64,000 bases of DNA from Mameliella sp. CS4 (GTDB lineage Bacteria > Pseudomonadota > Alphaproteobacteria > Rhodobacterales > Rhodobacteraceae), in assembly GCF_019392335.1 (NCBI RefSeq), contig NZ_JAHXRQ010000013.1, positions 62,001 to 126,000 of the forward strand, given 5' to 3'. How positions within the stretch are numbered: position 1 is the stretch's first letter; each line of letters opens with the position of its first letter. The notes under the pieces were generated by a model that searched no databases, was not told the DNA's origin, and saw only the letters and a list, made by a program, of their open reading frames with translations. The position numbers were made by a program, and so were the translations under genes. Shown here in pieces: positions 49,004 to 57,323 of the stretch.

Positions 49004-50356
49004 ATGAGCACCGCCCTGATCGTACTTGCCGCCGGCAAGGGCACTCGCATGAACTCGGACCAACCCAAGGTCCTGCACCGGATCGCGGGGGCTCCGATGC
49101 TCTGGCACGCGCTGCGCGCCGGCGCCGCGCTGGAACCGGAGCGGACGGTCGTCGTGGGCGGCCACGGGTTCGACGCGGTGGCCGAGGCCGCCCGCGACTA
49201 TGACCCCGAACTTGCCGTGGTCGAACAGGCCGACCAGCTGGGCACCGGCCACGCGGTCCGCATCGCGCTGCCCGCGCTGGACGGATTCGAGGGCGATGTC
49301 GTGGTGCTCTATGGCGATACCCCCTTCATCTCGCCCGACACGCTGGAGGCGATGCGCGCCGCGCGGGCCACGCATGACATCGTTGTGCTGGGTTTCGAGG
49401 CCGCCGACCCGGCGCGCTATGGCCGGCTGGTGATGGAGGGCGACGACCTGGTGAAGATCGTCGAATTCAAGGATGCAACGGATGAAGAGCGCGCCATAAC
49501 CCTCTGCAATTCCAGTGTGATTGCCGCCGACGCCGGGGTGTTGGCCGAGATGCTGGCCAAGGTCGACAACGACAATGCCAGCGGCGAATACTATCTGACG
49601 GATGTGCCTGGCCTGGCCCGTGCCGAGGGCAAGACCGCAACCGTCGTCCGCTGCCCCGAGGCCGAGACGCTGGGCGTGAATTCGCGCACCGACCTGGCCT
49701 TTGCCGAGGCCGCCTTTCAGGCCGCCGCACGGGCCGATCTTCTGGACCTGGGCGTAACCCTGCAGGCGCCGGAAACCGTGCACCTGGCCTGGGACACAGA
49801 GGTGGGCCGAGACGCCGAGATCGAGCCGAACGTGGTCTTTGGCCCAGGCGTCACGGTGGAATCCGGCGCCCGCATCCGCGCCTTTTCGCATCTCGAGGGC
49901 TGCCACGTCAGCCGCGGCGCCGTGGTCGGCCCCTATGCCCGCCTGCGCCCCGGCGCCGAACTGGCCGAGGATGTGCATGTCGGCAACTTCGTCGAGGTCA
50001 AGAACGCGGTGCTGCACGAGGGGGTCAAGGCCAACCACCTGACCTATATCGGGGATGCCGAGATCGGCGAAAAGACCAACATCGGCGCAGGCACCATCAC
50101 CTGCAACTACGACGGCGTGTTCAAACATCGCACCGTCATCGGGAAACATGCCTTCATCGGCTCGGACACAATGCTCGTGGCGCCGGTGACGGTTGGCGAC
50201 GGCGCCATGACCGGGTCGGGATCGACCATCACCACGGACGTGCCGGCAGGCGCGCTGGCCATCGCGCGGGGCAAGCAGGAAAACAAGCCGGGCCTTGCGG
50301 AAAAGCTGATGAACATGTTGCGCGCGAAAAAAGCCAAGCAGAAGGCAAGCGCCTGA
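49004..50356 (+). CDS. glmU: Bifunctional UDP-GlcNAc pyrophosphorylase / glucosamine-1-P N-acetyltransferase
   Basis: A 450-residue two-domain enzyme. The N-terminal uridyltransferase has VLAAGKGTRMNSDQPKVLH and VLYGDTPFI; the C-terminal left-handed beta helix has hexapeptide repeats and the acetyl-CoA/catalytic block NHLTYIGDAEIGEKTNIGAG followed by CNYDG. It makes UDP-GlcNAc for peptidoglycan and LPS. It precedes glmS by 35 bases, so both ends of the pathway are co-expressed. Confidence 0.96.
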   Translation: MSTALIVLAAGKGTRMNSDQPKVLHRIAGAPMLWHALRAGAALEPERTVVVGGHGFDAVAEAARDYDPELAVVEQADQLGTGHAVRIALPALDGFEGDVVVLYGDTPFISPDTLEAMRAARATHDIVVLGFEAADPARYGRLVMEGDDLVKIVEFKDATDEERAITLCNSSVIAADAGVLAEMLAKVDNDNASGEYYLTDVPGLARAEGKTATVVRCPEAETLGVNSRTDLAFAEAAFQAAARADLLDLGVTLQAPETVHLAWDTEVGRDAEIEPNVVFGPGVTVESGARIRAFSHLEGCHVSRGAVVGPYARLRPGAELAEDVHVGNFVEVKNAVLHEGVKANHLTYIGDAEIGEKTNIGAGTITCNYDGVFKHRTVIGKHAFIGSDTMLVAPVTVGDGAMTGSGSTITTDVPAGALAIARGKQENKPGLAEKLMNMLRAKKAKQKASA

Positions 50357-50391
50357 CCGGGCGAAATTTTTGAGACGAGGGATTTGAGAAG

Positions 50392-52209
50392 ATGTGTGGA
50401 ATCGTAGGCATTCTTGGGACCCACGAAGTGGCCCCGCAACTGGTCGAGGCGCTGCGGCGTCTGGAATATCGGGGCTATGACAGCGCCGGCATCGCCACCG
50501 TGCATGACGGCCACCTGGACCGGCGCCGGGCGATGGGCAAGCTGGTCAACCTGTCGGACGCGCTGGTGCATCACCCGCTGGCGGGCAAGTCGGGCATCGG
50601 GCACACACGCTGGGCCACGCATGGCGAGCCCTCGACCGACAATGCCCATCCGCACAAATCCGGCCCGGTGGCCGTAGTGCACAATGGAATCATCGAGAAT
50701 TACAAGGAGTTGCGGGCCGAAGTTAAATCTTCCGGACTGGAGCCCGCCACCGAAACCGACACCGAGACCATCGCCCTTTTGACCCATAGCCTGATGCAAA
50801 AGGGCCTGTCGCCCGTGGATGCGGCGATGGCCTGCATCGACAAGCTGGAAGGCGCCTTTGCCCTGGCCTTTCTCTTTGACGGTGAAGAGGACCTGATGGT
50901 CGCGGCGCGCAAGGGGTCCCCGCTGGCGATTGGGCATGGCGAGGGAGAAATGTTCGTCGGCTCCGACGCCATCGCGCTGGCGCCATTGACCCCGCGCATC
51001 ACCTACCTGGAGGAAGGCGACCGCGCGGTCCTGACCCGCGAAGGCGTCACCATCCGCGACGAGGCGGGCCGGCTGGTCAACCGCGAGATCCGCAAGGTCC
51101 AGATGGACGCGGCCCGGGTCGACAAGGCCGGGTACAAGCATTTCATGGCCAAGGAGATCGCGGAACAGCCGCAGGTCCTGTCGAACGCGCTGAACGCCTA
51201 TCTGACCGAAGACGGGATCGCCCTGCCCGATCCGGGCATCGACTTTGCCGACATCGACCGGCTGACGATGGTCGCCTGCGGCACCGCCTATTACGCCTGC
51301 CTCACCGCGAAATACTGGTTCGAACAGCTGGCGGGCCTGCCGGTCGAGGTCGATATCGCCTCCGAGTTCCGCTATCGCGAACCGCCTGTCCTGCCCGGCA
51401 CCGCCGCGCTGTTCGTCAGCCAGTCGGGCGAGACGGCGGATACGCTGGCGGCGCTGCGCTATTGCACGGGCAAGGCCGACAAGATCTTTTCCGTGGTGAA
51501 CGTGCCCAACAGCTCGATCGCGCGGGAAAGCGACCTGGCGCTGCCGATCCACGCGGGCGTGGAAATCGGGGTTGCCTCGACCAAGGCCTTTACCTGTCAG
51601 TTGAACGTACTGCTCCTGCTGGCGCTGAAGGCGGCAGAGGCGCGCGGACGCCAGACGCCGGAGGCACGCGACGAAATCCTGAAAGCCTTGCGCGCCCTGC
51701 CGGGCACCTTCAACGCGGCCCTCGACCGCGACGAGGTCATCGCGGGCGTGGCGCGCAAGCTGGCCGAGGCGCGCGACATTCTTTTCCTGGGACGCGGGCT
51801 GATGTATCCCCTGGCTCTCGAAGGTGCCCTGAAACTAAAAGAAATCAGCTATATACACGCCGAAGCTTATGCATCCGGCGAGCTGAAACATGGCCCCATC
51901 GCGCTGATCGACAAACATGTGCCTGTGGTCGTCATGGCGCCGAAAGACGCGCTGTTCGAAAAGACCGTGTCGAACATGCAGGAGGTCATGGCGCGCGGCG
52001 GCAAGGTCTGCCTGGTCACCGATGCCGAGGGTGCGGCGGCAGCCGGTCAGGACGTCTGGCGCGTGGTGCAGATGCCCACGGTGCCGGACGTCTTGGCCCC
52101 CATCCTTTACGCGCTGCCGGCGCAACTGCTGGCCTATCACACGGCCATCGCCAAGGGCACCGACGTCGACCAGCCCCGTAACCTGGCGAAATCGGTGACG
52201 GTGGAGTGA
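50392..52209 (+). CDS. glmS: Glutamine--fructose-6-phosphate aminotransferase
   Basis: A 605-residue enzyme: class II glutamine amidotransferase domain with Cys2 as nucleophile (MCGIVGI) and GIGHTRWATHG, then two SIS sugar-isomerase domains (VACGTAYYAC, SQSGETADT, ASTKAFTCQ) and the C-terminal DQPRNLAKSVTVE. It makes glucosamine-6-phosphate, the first step of amino-sugar synthesis. No glmS ribozyme is visible in the 35-base spacer. It overlaps alkD by 4 bases. Confidence 0.97.
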   Translation: MCGIVGILGTHEVAPQLVEALRRLEYRGYDSAGIATVHDGHLDRRRAMGKLVNLSDALVHHPLAGKSGIGHTRWATHGEPSTDNAHPHKSGPVAVVHNGIIENYKELRAEVKSSGLEPATETDTETIALLTHSLMQKGLSPVDAAMACIDKLEGAFALAFLFDGEEDLMVAARKGSPLAIGHGEGEMFVGSDAIALAPLTPRITYLEEGDRAVLTREGVTIRDEAGRLVNREIRKVQMDAARVDKAGYKHFMAKEIAEQPQVLSNALNAYLTEDGIALPDPGIDFADIDRLTMVACGTAYYACLTAKYWFEQLAGLPVEVDIASEFRYREPPVLPGTAALFVSQSGETADTLAALRYCTGKADKIFSVVNVPNSSIARESDLALPIHAGVEIGVASTKAFTCQLNVLLLLALKAAEARGRQTPEARDEILKALRALPGTFNAALDRDEVIAGVARKLAEARDILFLGRGLMYPLALEGALKLKEISYIHAEAYASGELKHGPIALIDKHVPVVVMAPKDALFEKTVSNMQEVMARGGKVCLVTDAEGAAAAGQDVWRVVQMPTVPDVLAPILYALPAQLLAYHTAIAKGTDVDQPRNLAKSVTVE

Positions 52210-52883
52210 CGCCCGAACAGGCCCTGGACACCCTGCGCGCGAAGGGTGACGCGGAGCGCGCCGAGGGGTCGGCGCGCTATCACAAGGTGGACCGGATCTA
52301 CCTGGGCGTCCCCAACCCGGTGCTGAACGACCTCGCCAAGGACTGGCGGCAAGGCATGGACGTGCCGGGCCGCGTGGCCCTGGCCGATGCGCTCTGGCAG
52401 AGCGACATCCACGAGGCGCGAATCCTGGCGGCCAAGCTGCTGACACAGGCCCGAATTCGCCCTGATGAGGAGGCCTGGCGGCTGATCTGCTCCTGGGTGC
52501 CGACATTCGACGCCTGGGCCGTGGCCGATCACGCCTGCATGGCGGGTCAGCGACGGATCATGGCGGATCTGTCGCGGCTGGACGAAGTCGAGAGCTGGAC
52601 CACCAGCGATCACCTCTGGACGAAACGCGCGGCGTTGGTCATCACGCTGCCGCTTGCGCATCTGAATTTCCCCAAACCCGAACAGGCCGCGGCCCGGGCG
52701 CGGGTGCTGGGCTGGGCGGCGGGCTATGTCCCCGACCAGCAGTGGTTCATCCAAAAGGCCGTGGCCTGGTGGATTCGCGAATTGTCCAAACACGATGCCG
52801 CGGCGGCGCAGGGATTTCTCGACGCATATGGCGCGGCGATGAAACCCTTTGCCCGCAAGGAGGCGGGCAAATACCTGCCCTAA
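52206..52883 (+). CDS. AlkD-type DNA alkylation repair protein
   Basis: A 225-residue HEAT-like-repeat protein of the DNA alkylation repair family (AlkD/YhaZ type): YLGVPNPVLNDLAKDW, HEARILAAKLL, SWVPTFDAWAVADHACM, LWTKRAALVITLPLAH and FIQKAVAWWIRELSKHD. AlkD glycosylases remove N3- and N7-alkylpurines without flipping the base. The GTG start at 52206 overlaps the glmS stop (GTGA), an unusual partner for a cell-wall precursor gene. Confidence 0.9.
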   Translation: MTPEQALDTLRAKGDAERAEGSARYHKVDRIYLGVPNPVLNDLAKDWRQGMDVPGRVALADALWQSDIHEARILAAKLLTQARIRPDEEAWRLICSWVPTFDAWAVADHACMAGQRRIMADLSRLDEVESWTTSDHLWTKRAALVITLPLAHLNFPKPEQAAARARVLGWAAGYVPDQQWFIQKAVAWWIRELSKHDAAAAQGFLDAYGAAMKPFARKEAGKYLP

Positions 52884-53392
52884 CCCCCGGCAAAGACCTT
52901 GAGCGTCGGCAGATCGGTCAGTGAGGCCCCGATCAACCGCATGGCCGCCAGCGAGATCCGGCTGCCGCCGGTTTTTGGCCCTTCGATCGGCCTCAGTTCC
53001 ACTTGCGAGGATTTGCCCGTCGCCGGGTTTTCCACCCGCCCCTGCCGCACCGTCGTCACCAGCGGCGTTTCCAGCCAGAACCCGGTCGCCGCCGGATCGC
53101 CGAGGCTGACCACGGTTTCGCCCAGCAGGCTTTCGCCCCCGGGCTTGGGCGCGGCGGCGGCCTTCTTGCGTTCATCGGGCGTGGTTGTGTCGAACTGTTC
53201 AGCCGTGCGCGCGCCCTCGGGCGGCCTGACAGAGGCCGCGCCCTCCGGCGGGGACTGTGGCTGCGGCTCTGGCACCTCAGCCTGCGAGCGGTCCTTGAGG
53301 AAGGGCAGTTTGCCGCAGCCCGCAGGCGCAAAAGCGGCGCAAATCAACAGTGTCGTCAGGATGCCGCGCAATATGCGTCCCTTTCCATTCAT
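52880..53392 (-). CDS. Lipoprotein of unknown function
   Basis: A 170-residue protein with a lipoprotein-type signal (LLICAAFAPAGC, lipobox PAGC) followed by a disordered Pro/Glu/Ser region and a C-terminal part (LGDPAATGFWLETPLVT..RQGRVENPATGKSSQVEL). I recognise this only as a conserved hypothetical of Rhodobacterales. Its end overlaps the end of alkD by 4 bases, and its start faces moaA. Confidence 0.75.
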   Translation of the reverse strand: MNGKGRILRGILTTLLICAAFAPAGCGKLPFLKDRSQAEVPEPQPQSPPEGAASVRPPEGARTAEQFDTTTPDERKKAAAAPKPGGESLLGETVVSLGDPAATGFWLETPLVTTVRQGRVENPATGKSSQVELRPIEGPKTGGSRISLAAMRLIGASLTDLPTLKVFAGG

Positions 53393-53447
53393 GACAGTTC
53401 CACCGGCACTCTTGCCGAATTTCCGACCGAGGACTAGTGTCTAGGTC

Positions 53448-54455
53448 ATGACACAATCGCTCATCGATCCCTTTCAGCGCCCGATCTCCTACCTTCGGGT
53501 CTCCGTCACCGACCGCTGCGATTTCCGCTGCGTCTACTGCATGTCGGAGAATATGACCTTTCTGCCAAAGAAAGAGCTGCTGACGCTCGAAGAGCTGGAT
53601 CGCATGTGTTCGACCTTCGTGCGACTGGGGGTCGAAAAACTGCGCATCACCGGCGGGGAACCGCTGGTTCGCCGCGATATCATGACGTTTTTCCGCCGCA
53701 TGACGCGGCATCTCGACTCGGGCGCGCTGAGGGAACTGACGCTGACGACCAACGGCTCACAACTGGAACGGTTCGCCGGAGATCTCTATGCGGCGGGCGT
53801 GCGGCGGGTGAATGTCTCGCTCGACACGCTGGATGAGAAGAAATTCGCAGACGTGACCCGTTGGGGCCGCCTGCAGCAGGTTCTGCGCGGGCTGGACGCG
53901 GCACAGGCGGCTGGCCTGCGGGTCAAGCTGAACGCCGTGGCGCTCAAGGGCTTCAACGAGGACGAGCTCTTTTCGATGACCGAATGGTGCGCCGAACGCG
54001 ACATGGACCTGACCTGGATCGAGGTCATGCCGATGGGCGACATCGGCAACGAGGACCGGCTGGACCAGTATTGGAGACTGACCGACCTGCGGGCGCGGCT
54101 GGCCGAAAACTACACCGTCACCGACCTGCCCGAACGCACCGGCGGCCCGGCGCGCTACGTGCGGCTGGAAGAGACCGGTCAAAAGATCGGGTTCATCACG
54201 CCGCTCACGCATAACTTCTGCGAAAGCTGCAACCGCGTGCGCCTGACCTGCACCGGCGAATTGTTCATGTGCCTGGGCCAGGAAGACAACGCCGACCTGC
54301 GCGCGGCGCTGCGCAACCACCCCGAAAGCGATGAACCGCTGGAGGAGGCGATCCGCGCGGCGATCGCGCTGAAGCCCAAGGGGCACGACTTTGATTATTC
54401 CCGTCAGGGCGTGGACGGACGTGTGTCCCGGCACATGAGCCACACGGGCGGCTGA
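53448..54455 (+). CDS. moaA: GTP 3',8-cyclase
   Basis: A 335-residue radical SAM enzyme. The SAM-cluster cysteines C24, C28 and C31 lie in TDRCDFRCVYC; the C-terminal second 4Fe-4S cluster in CESCNRVRLTC..LFMC; and the functional C-terminal Gly-Gly is intact (HMSHTGG). It starts molybdenum-cofactor synthesis with MoaC. A promoter-like TTGCCG (53412-53417)-17-TAGTGT (53435-53440) would give an almost leaderless mRNA, since no good ribosome site precedes the ATG. Confidence 0.96.
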   Translation: MTQSLIDPFQRPISYLRVSVTDRCDFRCVYCMSENMTFLPKKELLTLEELDRMCSTFVRLGVEKLRITGGEPLVRRDIMTFFRRMTRHLDSGALRELTLTTNGSQLERFAGDLYAAGVRRVNVSLDTLDEKKFADVTRWGRLQQVLRGLDAAQAAGLRVKLNAVALKGFNEDELFSMTEWCAERDMDLTWIEVMPMGDIGNEDRLDQYWRLTDLRARLAENYTVTDLPERTGGPARYVRLEETGQKIGFITPLTHNFCESCNRVRLTCTGELFMCLGQEDNADLRAALRNHPESDEPLEEAIRAAIALKPKGHDFDYSRQGVDGRVSRHMSHTGG

Positions 54456-54502
54456 ATTCACACTGATCCATCGGAGCGGCTGCGCCGCACAGGGTGTTTG
54501 GA

Positions 54503-54555
54503 CGAGGGGCGCTGCCCCTCGCGCTCCCCGGAGGTATTTTCGGCCCAAAGAAACA
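54503..54555 (-). repeat. Dispersed intergenic repeat, copy C
   Basis: On the minus strand: TTTCTTTGGGCCGAAAATAC core, TCCGGGG, then the hairpin CGAGGGGC/GCCCCTCG (54503-54521). It lies 47 bases after moaA and is inverted relative to copy D, 157 bases away. Confidence 0.78.
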
Positions 54556-54585
54556 TCAGGTCGTTCGCCCTTGATTAAGGTTAAT

Positions 54586-54703
54586 GCGCCAGCCTGTCTG
54601 CACGGTACAGGCTGGAGAGCCGATGACCGTGCCCGAAGAAGCACCCGGCAGACACCGGCACCGCTTCACGCCCGTCCCGTGTGCGTCACGGGGCGGGCGT
54701 TTT
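54586..54703 (+). ncRNA. Candidate small RNA between two inverted repeat copies
   Basis: This 118-base segment has no convincing protein but two good structures: CCAGCCTGT/ACAGGCTGG (54589-54615, 9-bp stem) and a 13-bp terminator-type stem (54669-54699) followed by TTTT. ATTAAGGTTAAT (54574-54585) just upstream may mark its promoter. It does not match SRP RNA, tmRNA, 6S or RNase P as I know them. It could also be only the trailing terminator of moaA. Together with the flanking repeats it fills the 313-base gap between moaA and anmK. Confidence 0.35.
54669..54703 (+). terminator. Rho-independent terminator in the moaA-anmK gap
   Basis: A 13-bp stem (one G-U pair) with arms CGCCCGTCCCGTG and CACGGGGCGGGCG, 5-base loop, followed by TTTT. 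It would end moaA read-through or the candidate small RNA. Confidence 0.72.
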
Positions 54704-54712
54704 GCAGGACCC

Positions 54713-54766
54713 CATGTTTCTTTGGGCTGAAAATACCTCCCGCCGGAGGCACGCGCCGCAGGCGCG
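54713..54766 (+). repeat. Dispersed intergenic repeat, copy D
   Basis: TTTCTTTGGGCTGAAAATAC core at 54717-54736, then the short hairpin CCTCC/GGAGG (54736-54749) and GCGCC/GGCGC. It abuts the end of anmK and is inverted relative to copy C. Confidence 0.76.
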
Positions 54767-54768
54767 AT

Positions 54769-55875
54769 TCATCCCTGGACGCTCTCAGGCCGGCTGATCT
54801 GTCCGCCCCCCACCGGCGCCGCCACGCCCGTAGTCCCCGGCGCCGAGGTGGGCAGGCCACGAGCCACGCGCACGGCGAGATAGGCAAAGGCCTGTGCTTC
54901 CAGCATGTCGCCATCAAGGCCGGCATTCTCCACAGGCTCCACCGGGCAATCCAGCCCTGCCGCCAGCATTCGCATCATGACAGGATTCTTGCGCCCACCC
55001 CCGGTCACAAGCACGCGCGCGGGTGGTGTCGGGCAATGCTCCATGCCCTGCATGACTGCCGCCGCCGCCATGCCGGTCATCGTGGCCGCGGCGTCTGCGT
55101 CCGACAGTTCGCGCACAAGGTCCAGCATCAGGGAAAAATCGTCCCTGTCCAGGGACTTGGGCGGCATCTTTCGGAAGAAACCCTCATCCAGGAACAACTC
55201 CAGCGCGCCCTCTTCGACCCGCCCCTTGCGGGCCAACCGCCCGTCGAGGTCACACTCAAGGCCCAGCCGTTCGGCCACGAGATCGTTGATCGGCGCATTG
55301 GCGGGACCCGTGTCGAAGGCCAGAAGCGCGCCTTCGGCCTCGGGTTTGTCCGCCCGGGGGTCGACCCAGGTCAGGTTGCCCACGCCGCCGAGGTTGAGAA
55401 AACACAGGGGCTCGGCCGCGCCGATATGGCGCGCGCAGGCCCAGTGGTAAAACGGCGCCAAGGGCGCGCCCTCGCCCCCCAGCGAAACATCCGCCGAGCG
55501 GAAATCCCAGACCACCGGCTTGCCCAGATCCTGCGCCAGGGTCGCGCCATCGCCCAGTTGATGCGTGCCGCGCCCGCGCGGTTCATGCGCGAGGGTCTGG
55601 CCATGAAACCCCACAAGTTGCGCACCGGGAAACTGCGACAGGAGTTCCGCGTGCGCGGATTGGATCACCGCTAGTGCGGCCTCCAGCCCCTCGCCCGGCC
55701 ACCGGCCCAGAACGGCCTTCAGCACCGCGCGCTCACCTTCGGAATAGGCGCGGTATCCGGTGGTGCCGAAATCCAGGATCCGTACCCCGTCGGTGTGCAG
55801 CATGGCCGCATCCACCCCGTCCAGCGAGGTCCCGGACATGGCGCCAAGCGCCCAGACGACCCCATCCTTCAACAT
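54769..55875 (-). CDS. anmK: Anhydro-N-acetylmuramic acid kinase
   Basis: A 368-residue ASKHA-fold sugar kinase. Family marks: GAMSGTSLDGVDAAM (residues 11-25), GFHGQTLAH, NLGGVGNLT, AFDTGPANAPIN and VLVTGGGRKN. It hydrolyses and phosphorylates 1,6-anhydroMurNAc to MurNAc-6-phosphate in cell-wall recycling. It is divergent from tyrS with a 62-base gap, an arrangement often seen in alphaproteobacteria. Confidence 0.94.
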   Translation of the reverse strand: MLKDGVVWALGAMSGTSLDGVDAAMLHTDGVRILDFGTTGYRAYSEGERAVLKAVLGRWPGEGLEAALAVIQSAHAELLSQFPGAQLVGFHGQTLAHEPRGRGTHQLGDGATLAQDLGKPVVWDFRSADVSLGGEGAPLAPFYHWACARHIGAAEPLCFLNLGGVGNLTWVDPRADKPEAEGALLAFDTGPANAPINDLVAERLGLECDLDGRLARKGRVEEGALELFLDEGFFRKMPPKSLDRDDFSLMLDLVRELSDADAAATMTGMAAAAVMQGMEHCPTPPARVLVTGGGRKNPVMMRMLAAGLDCPVEPVENAGLDGDMLEAQAFAYLAVRVARGLPTSAPGTTGVAAPVGGGQISRPESVQG

Positions 55876-55937
55876 GCTCTTTCCCTCGGCCTTGCCCGCG
55901 CTTATACCTGCGCCGCGCAGTATACAGAGGCACCCAC

Positions 55938-57191
55938 ATGACCTACCATCCCAAATCGGATTTCATGGCCGTCATGATGCAGCGCGGCTACCTGGCCGAC
56001 TGCACCGACTACCAGGCGCTGGACGAGGCGCTGAGTCAGGGGGTGGTGACCGCCTATATCGGCTATGACGCCACGGCGCAGTCGCTGCATGTCGGGCACC
56101 TGCTGAATATCATGATGCTGCGCTGGTTCCAGAAGACCGGGCACAAGCCGATCACGCTGATGGGCGGCGGCACCACCAAGGTGGGCGACCCGTCGTTCCG
56201 CGCCGATGAACGCCCGCTGCTGACGCCAGACCAGATCGACGCCAACATCGACGGCATGAAACAGGTCTTTGCCAAGTACCTGGACTATGGCGAATCCGGC
56301 AACGGCGCGCTGATGCTGAACAATGCCGAATGGCTGGACGGGCTCAACTACCTGGAATTCCTGCGCGACATCGGGCGGCATTTCAGCGTCAACCGGATGC
56401 TGTCGTTCGAATCCGTGAAATCGCGGCTGGACCGGGAACAATCGCTGAGCTTCCTCGAGTTCAACTACATGATCCTGCAGGCCTATGACTTCCTCGAGCT
56501 GTACCGCCGCTATGGCTGCACGCTGCAGATGGGCGGCAGCGACCAGTGGGGCAATATCGTCAACGGCATCGACCTGACGCGCCGGGTGCTGGACGAAGAG
56601 ATCTATGGTCTGACCTCGCCACTGCTCACCACCTCGGACGGGCGCAAGATGGGCAAGAGCCAAGGCGGCGCGATCTGGCTCAACTCGGACATGCTGTCGC
56701 CCTACGAGTTCTGGCAGTTCTGGCGCAACACGACGGATGCCGACGTGGGCCGGTTCCTGAAGCTTTATACCGAGATGCCCCTGGACGAATGCGACCGTCT
56801 GGGCGCGCTGGCGGGCTCCGAGATCAACGACGCCAAGATCGTGCTGGCCAATGCGGTCACCACGCTGTGTCACGGGGCCGAGGCGGCGGCGGCGGCAGAG
56901 GCCACGGCGCGCGAGGTCTTTGAAAAAGGCGGCGTCGGGGACGATCTGCCGACGCTGGAACTCTCGGCGGCGGAGCTGGGCGACGGCATCTCCATCGTGC
57001 AGCTGATCGTCAAGTCGGGGCTGGCCAAGTCCGGCAAGGAGGCCAAGCGCCTGATCGCGGAAAATGGCGCACGGATCGACGATGCTCCGCTGACCGATGC
57101 CGGCATGATGCTGGACGCGGGCGCGCTGGCCTCTCCGGTGAAACTGTCGGCGGGCAAGAAACGGCACGCGCTGGTCAAGCTGGCGGACTGA
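55938..57191 (+). CDS. tyrS: Tyrosyl-tRNA synthetase
   Basis: A 417-residue class I synthetase. The HIGH motif appears as HVGHLL (51-56) and the KMSKS motif as KMGKS; the specificity region GSDQWGNIVNGIDL is typical of bacterial TyrRS, and a C-terminal S4 RNA-binding domain (AKSGKEAKRLIAENGARIDD) is present. ATG at 55938 chosen; upstream in-frame codons lie inside anmK. Confidence 0.97.
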   Translation: MTYHPKSDFMAVMMQRGYLADCTDYQALDEALSQGVVTAYIGYDATAQSLHVGHLLNIMMLRWFQKTGHKPITLMGGGTTKVGDPSFRADERPLLTPDQIDANIDGMKQVFAKYLDYGESGNGALMLNNAEWLDGLNYLEFLRDIGRHFSVNRMLSFESVKSRLDREQSLSFLEFNYMILQAYDFLELYRRYGCTLQMGGSDQWGNIVNGIDLTRRVLDEEIYGLTSPLLTTSDGRKMGKSQGGAIWLNSDMLSPYEFWQFWRNTTDADVGRFLKLYTEMPLDECDRLGALAGSEINDAKIVLANAVTTLCHGAEAAAAAEATAREVFEKGGVGDDLPTLELSAAELGDGISIVQLIVKSGLAKSGKEAKRLIAENGARIDDAPLTDAGMMLDAGALASPVKLSAGKKRHALVKLAD

Positions 57192-57212
57192 CATTTCCAG
57201 AATGCACGGAGC

Positions 57213-57246
57213 CGGGCCGTCCCCCAGGGGGCGGCCCGTTTCTTTT
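57213..57246 (+). terminator. Rho-independent terminator of tyrS
   Basis: CGGGCCGTCCCC and GGGGCGGCCCG form a stem of about 11 bp with one G-U pair, followed by TTTCTTTT; it lies 21 bases after the tyrS stop. Confidence 0.85.
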
Positions 57247-57323
57247 GCGCGGCGCCAATTGATCCGACGGATCGAACCGGGCAATCTGACGGGGATTTGT
57301 CGCCCCATGAACAGGTTGCATCC

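Noticed and set aside
50357..50391. glmS ribozyme before glmS
   Set aside because: The spacer is only 35 bases and lacks the ribozyme core; such ribozymes belong mainly to Firmicutes.
54571..54760. Possible small protein starting in the moaA-anmK gap
   Set aside because: The frame runs through the terminator stem and the dispersed repeat, so a structured RNA or terminator explains the region better.
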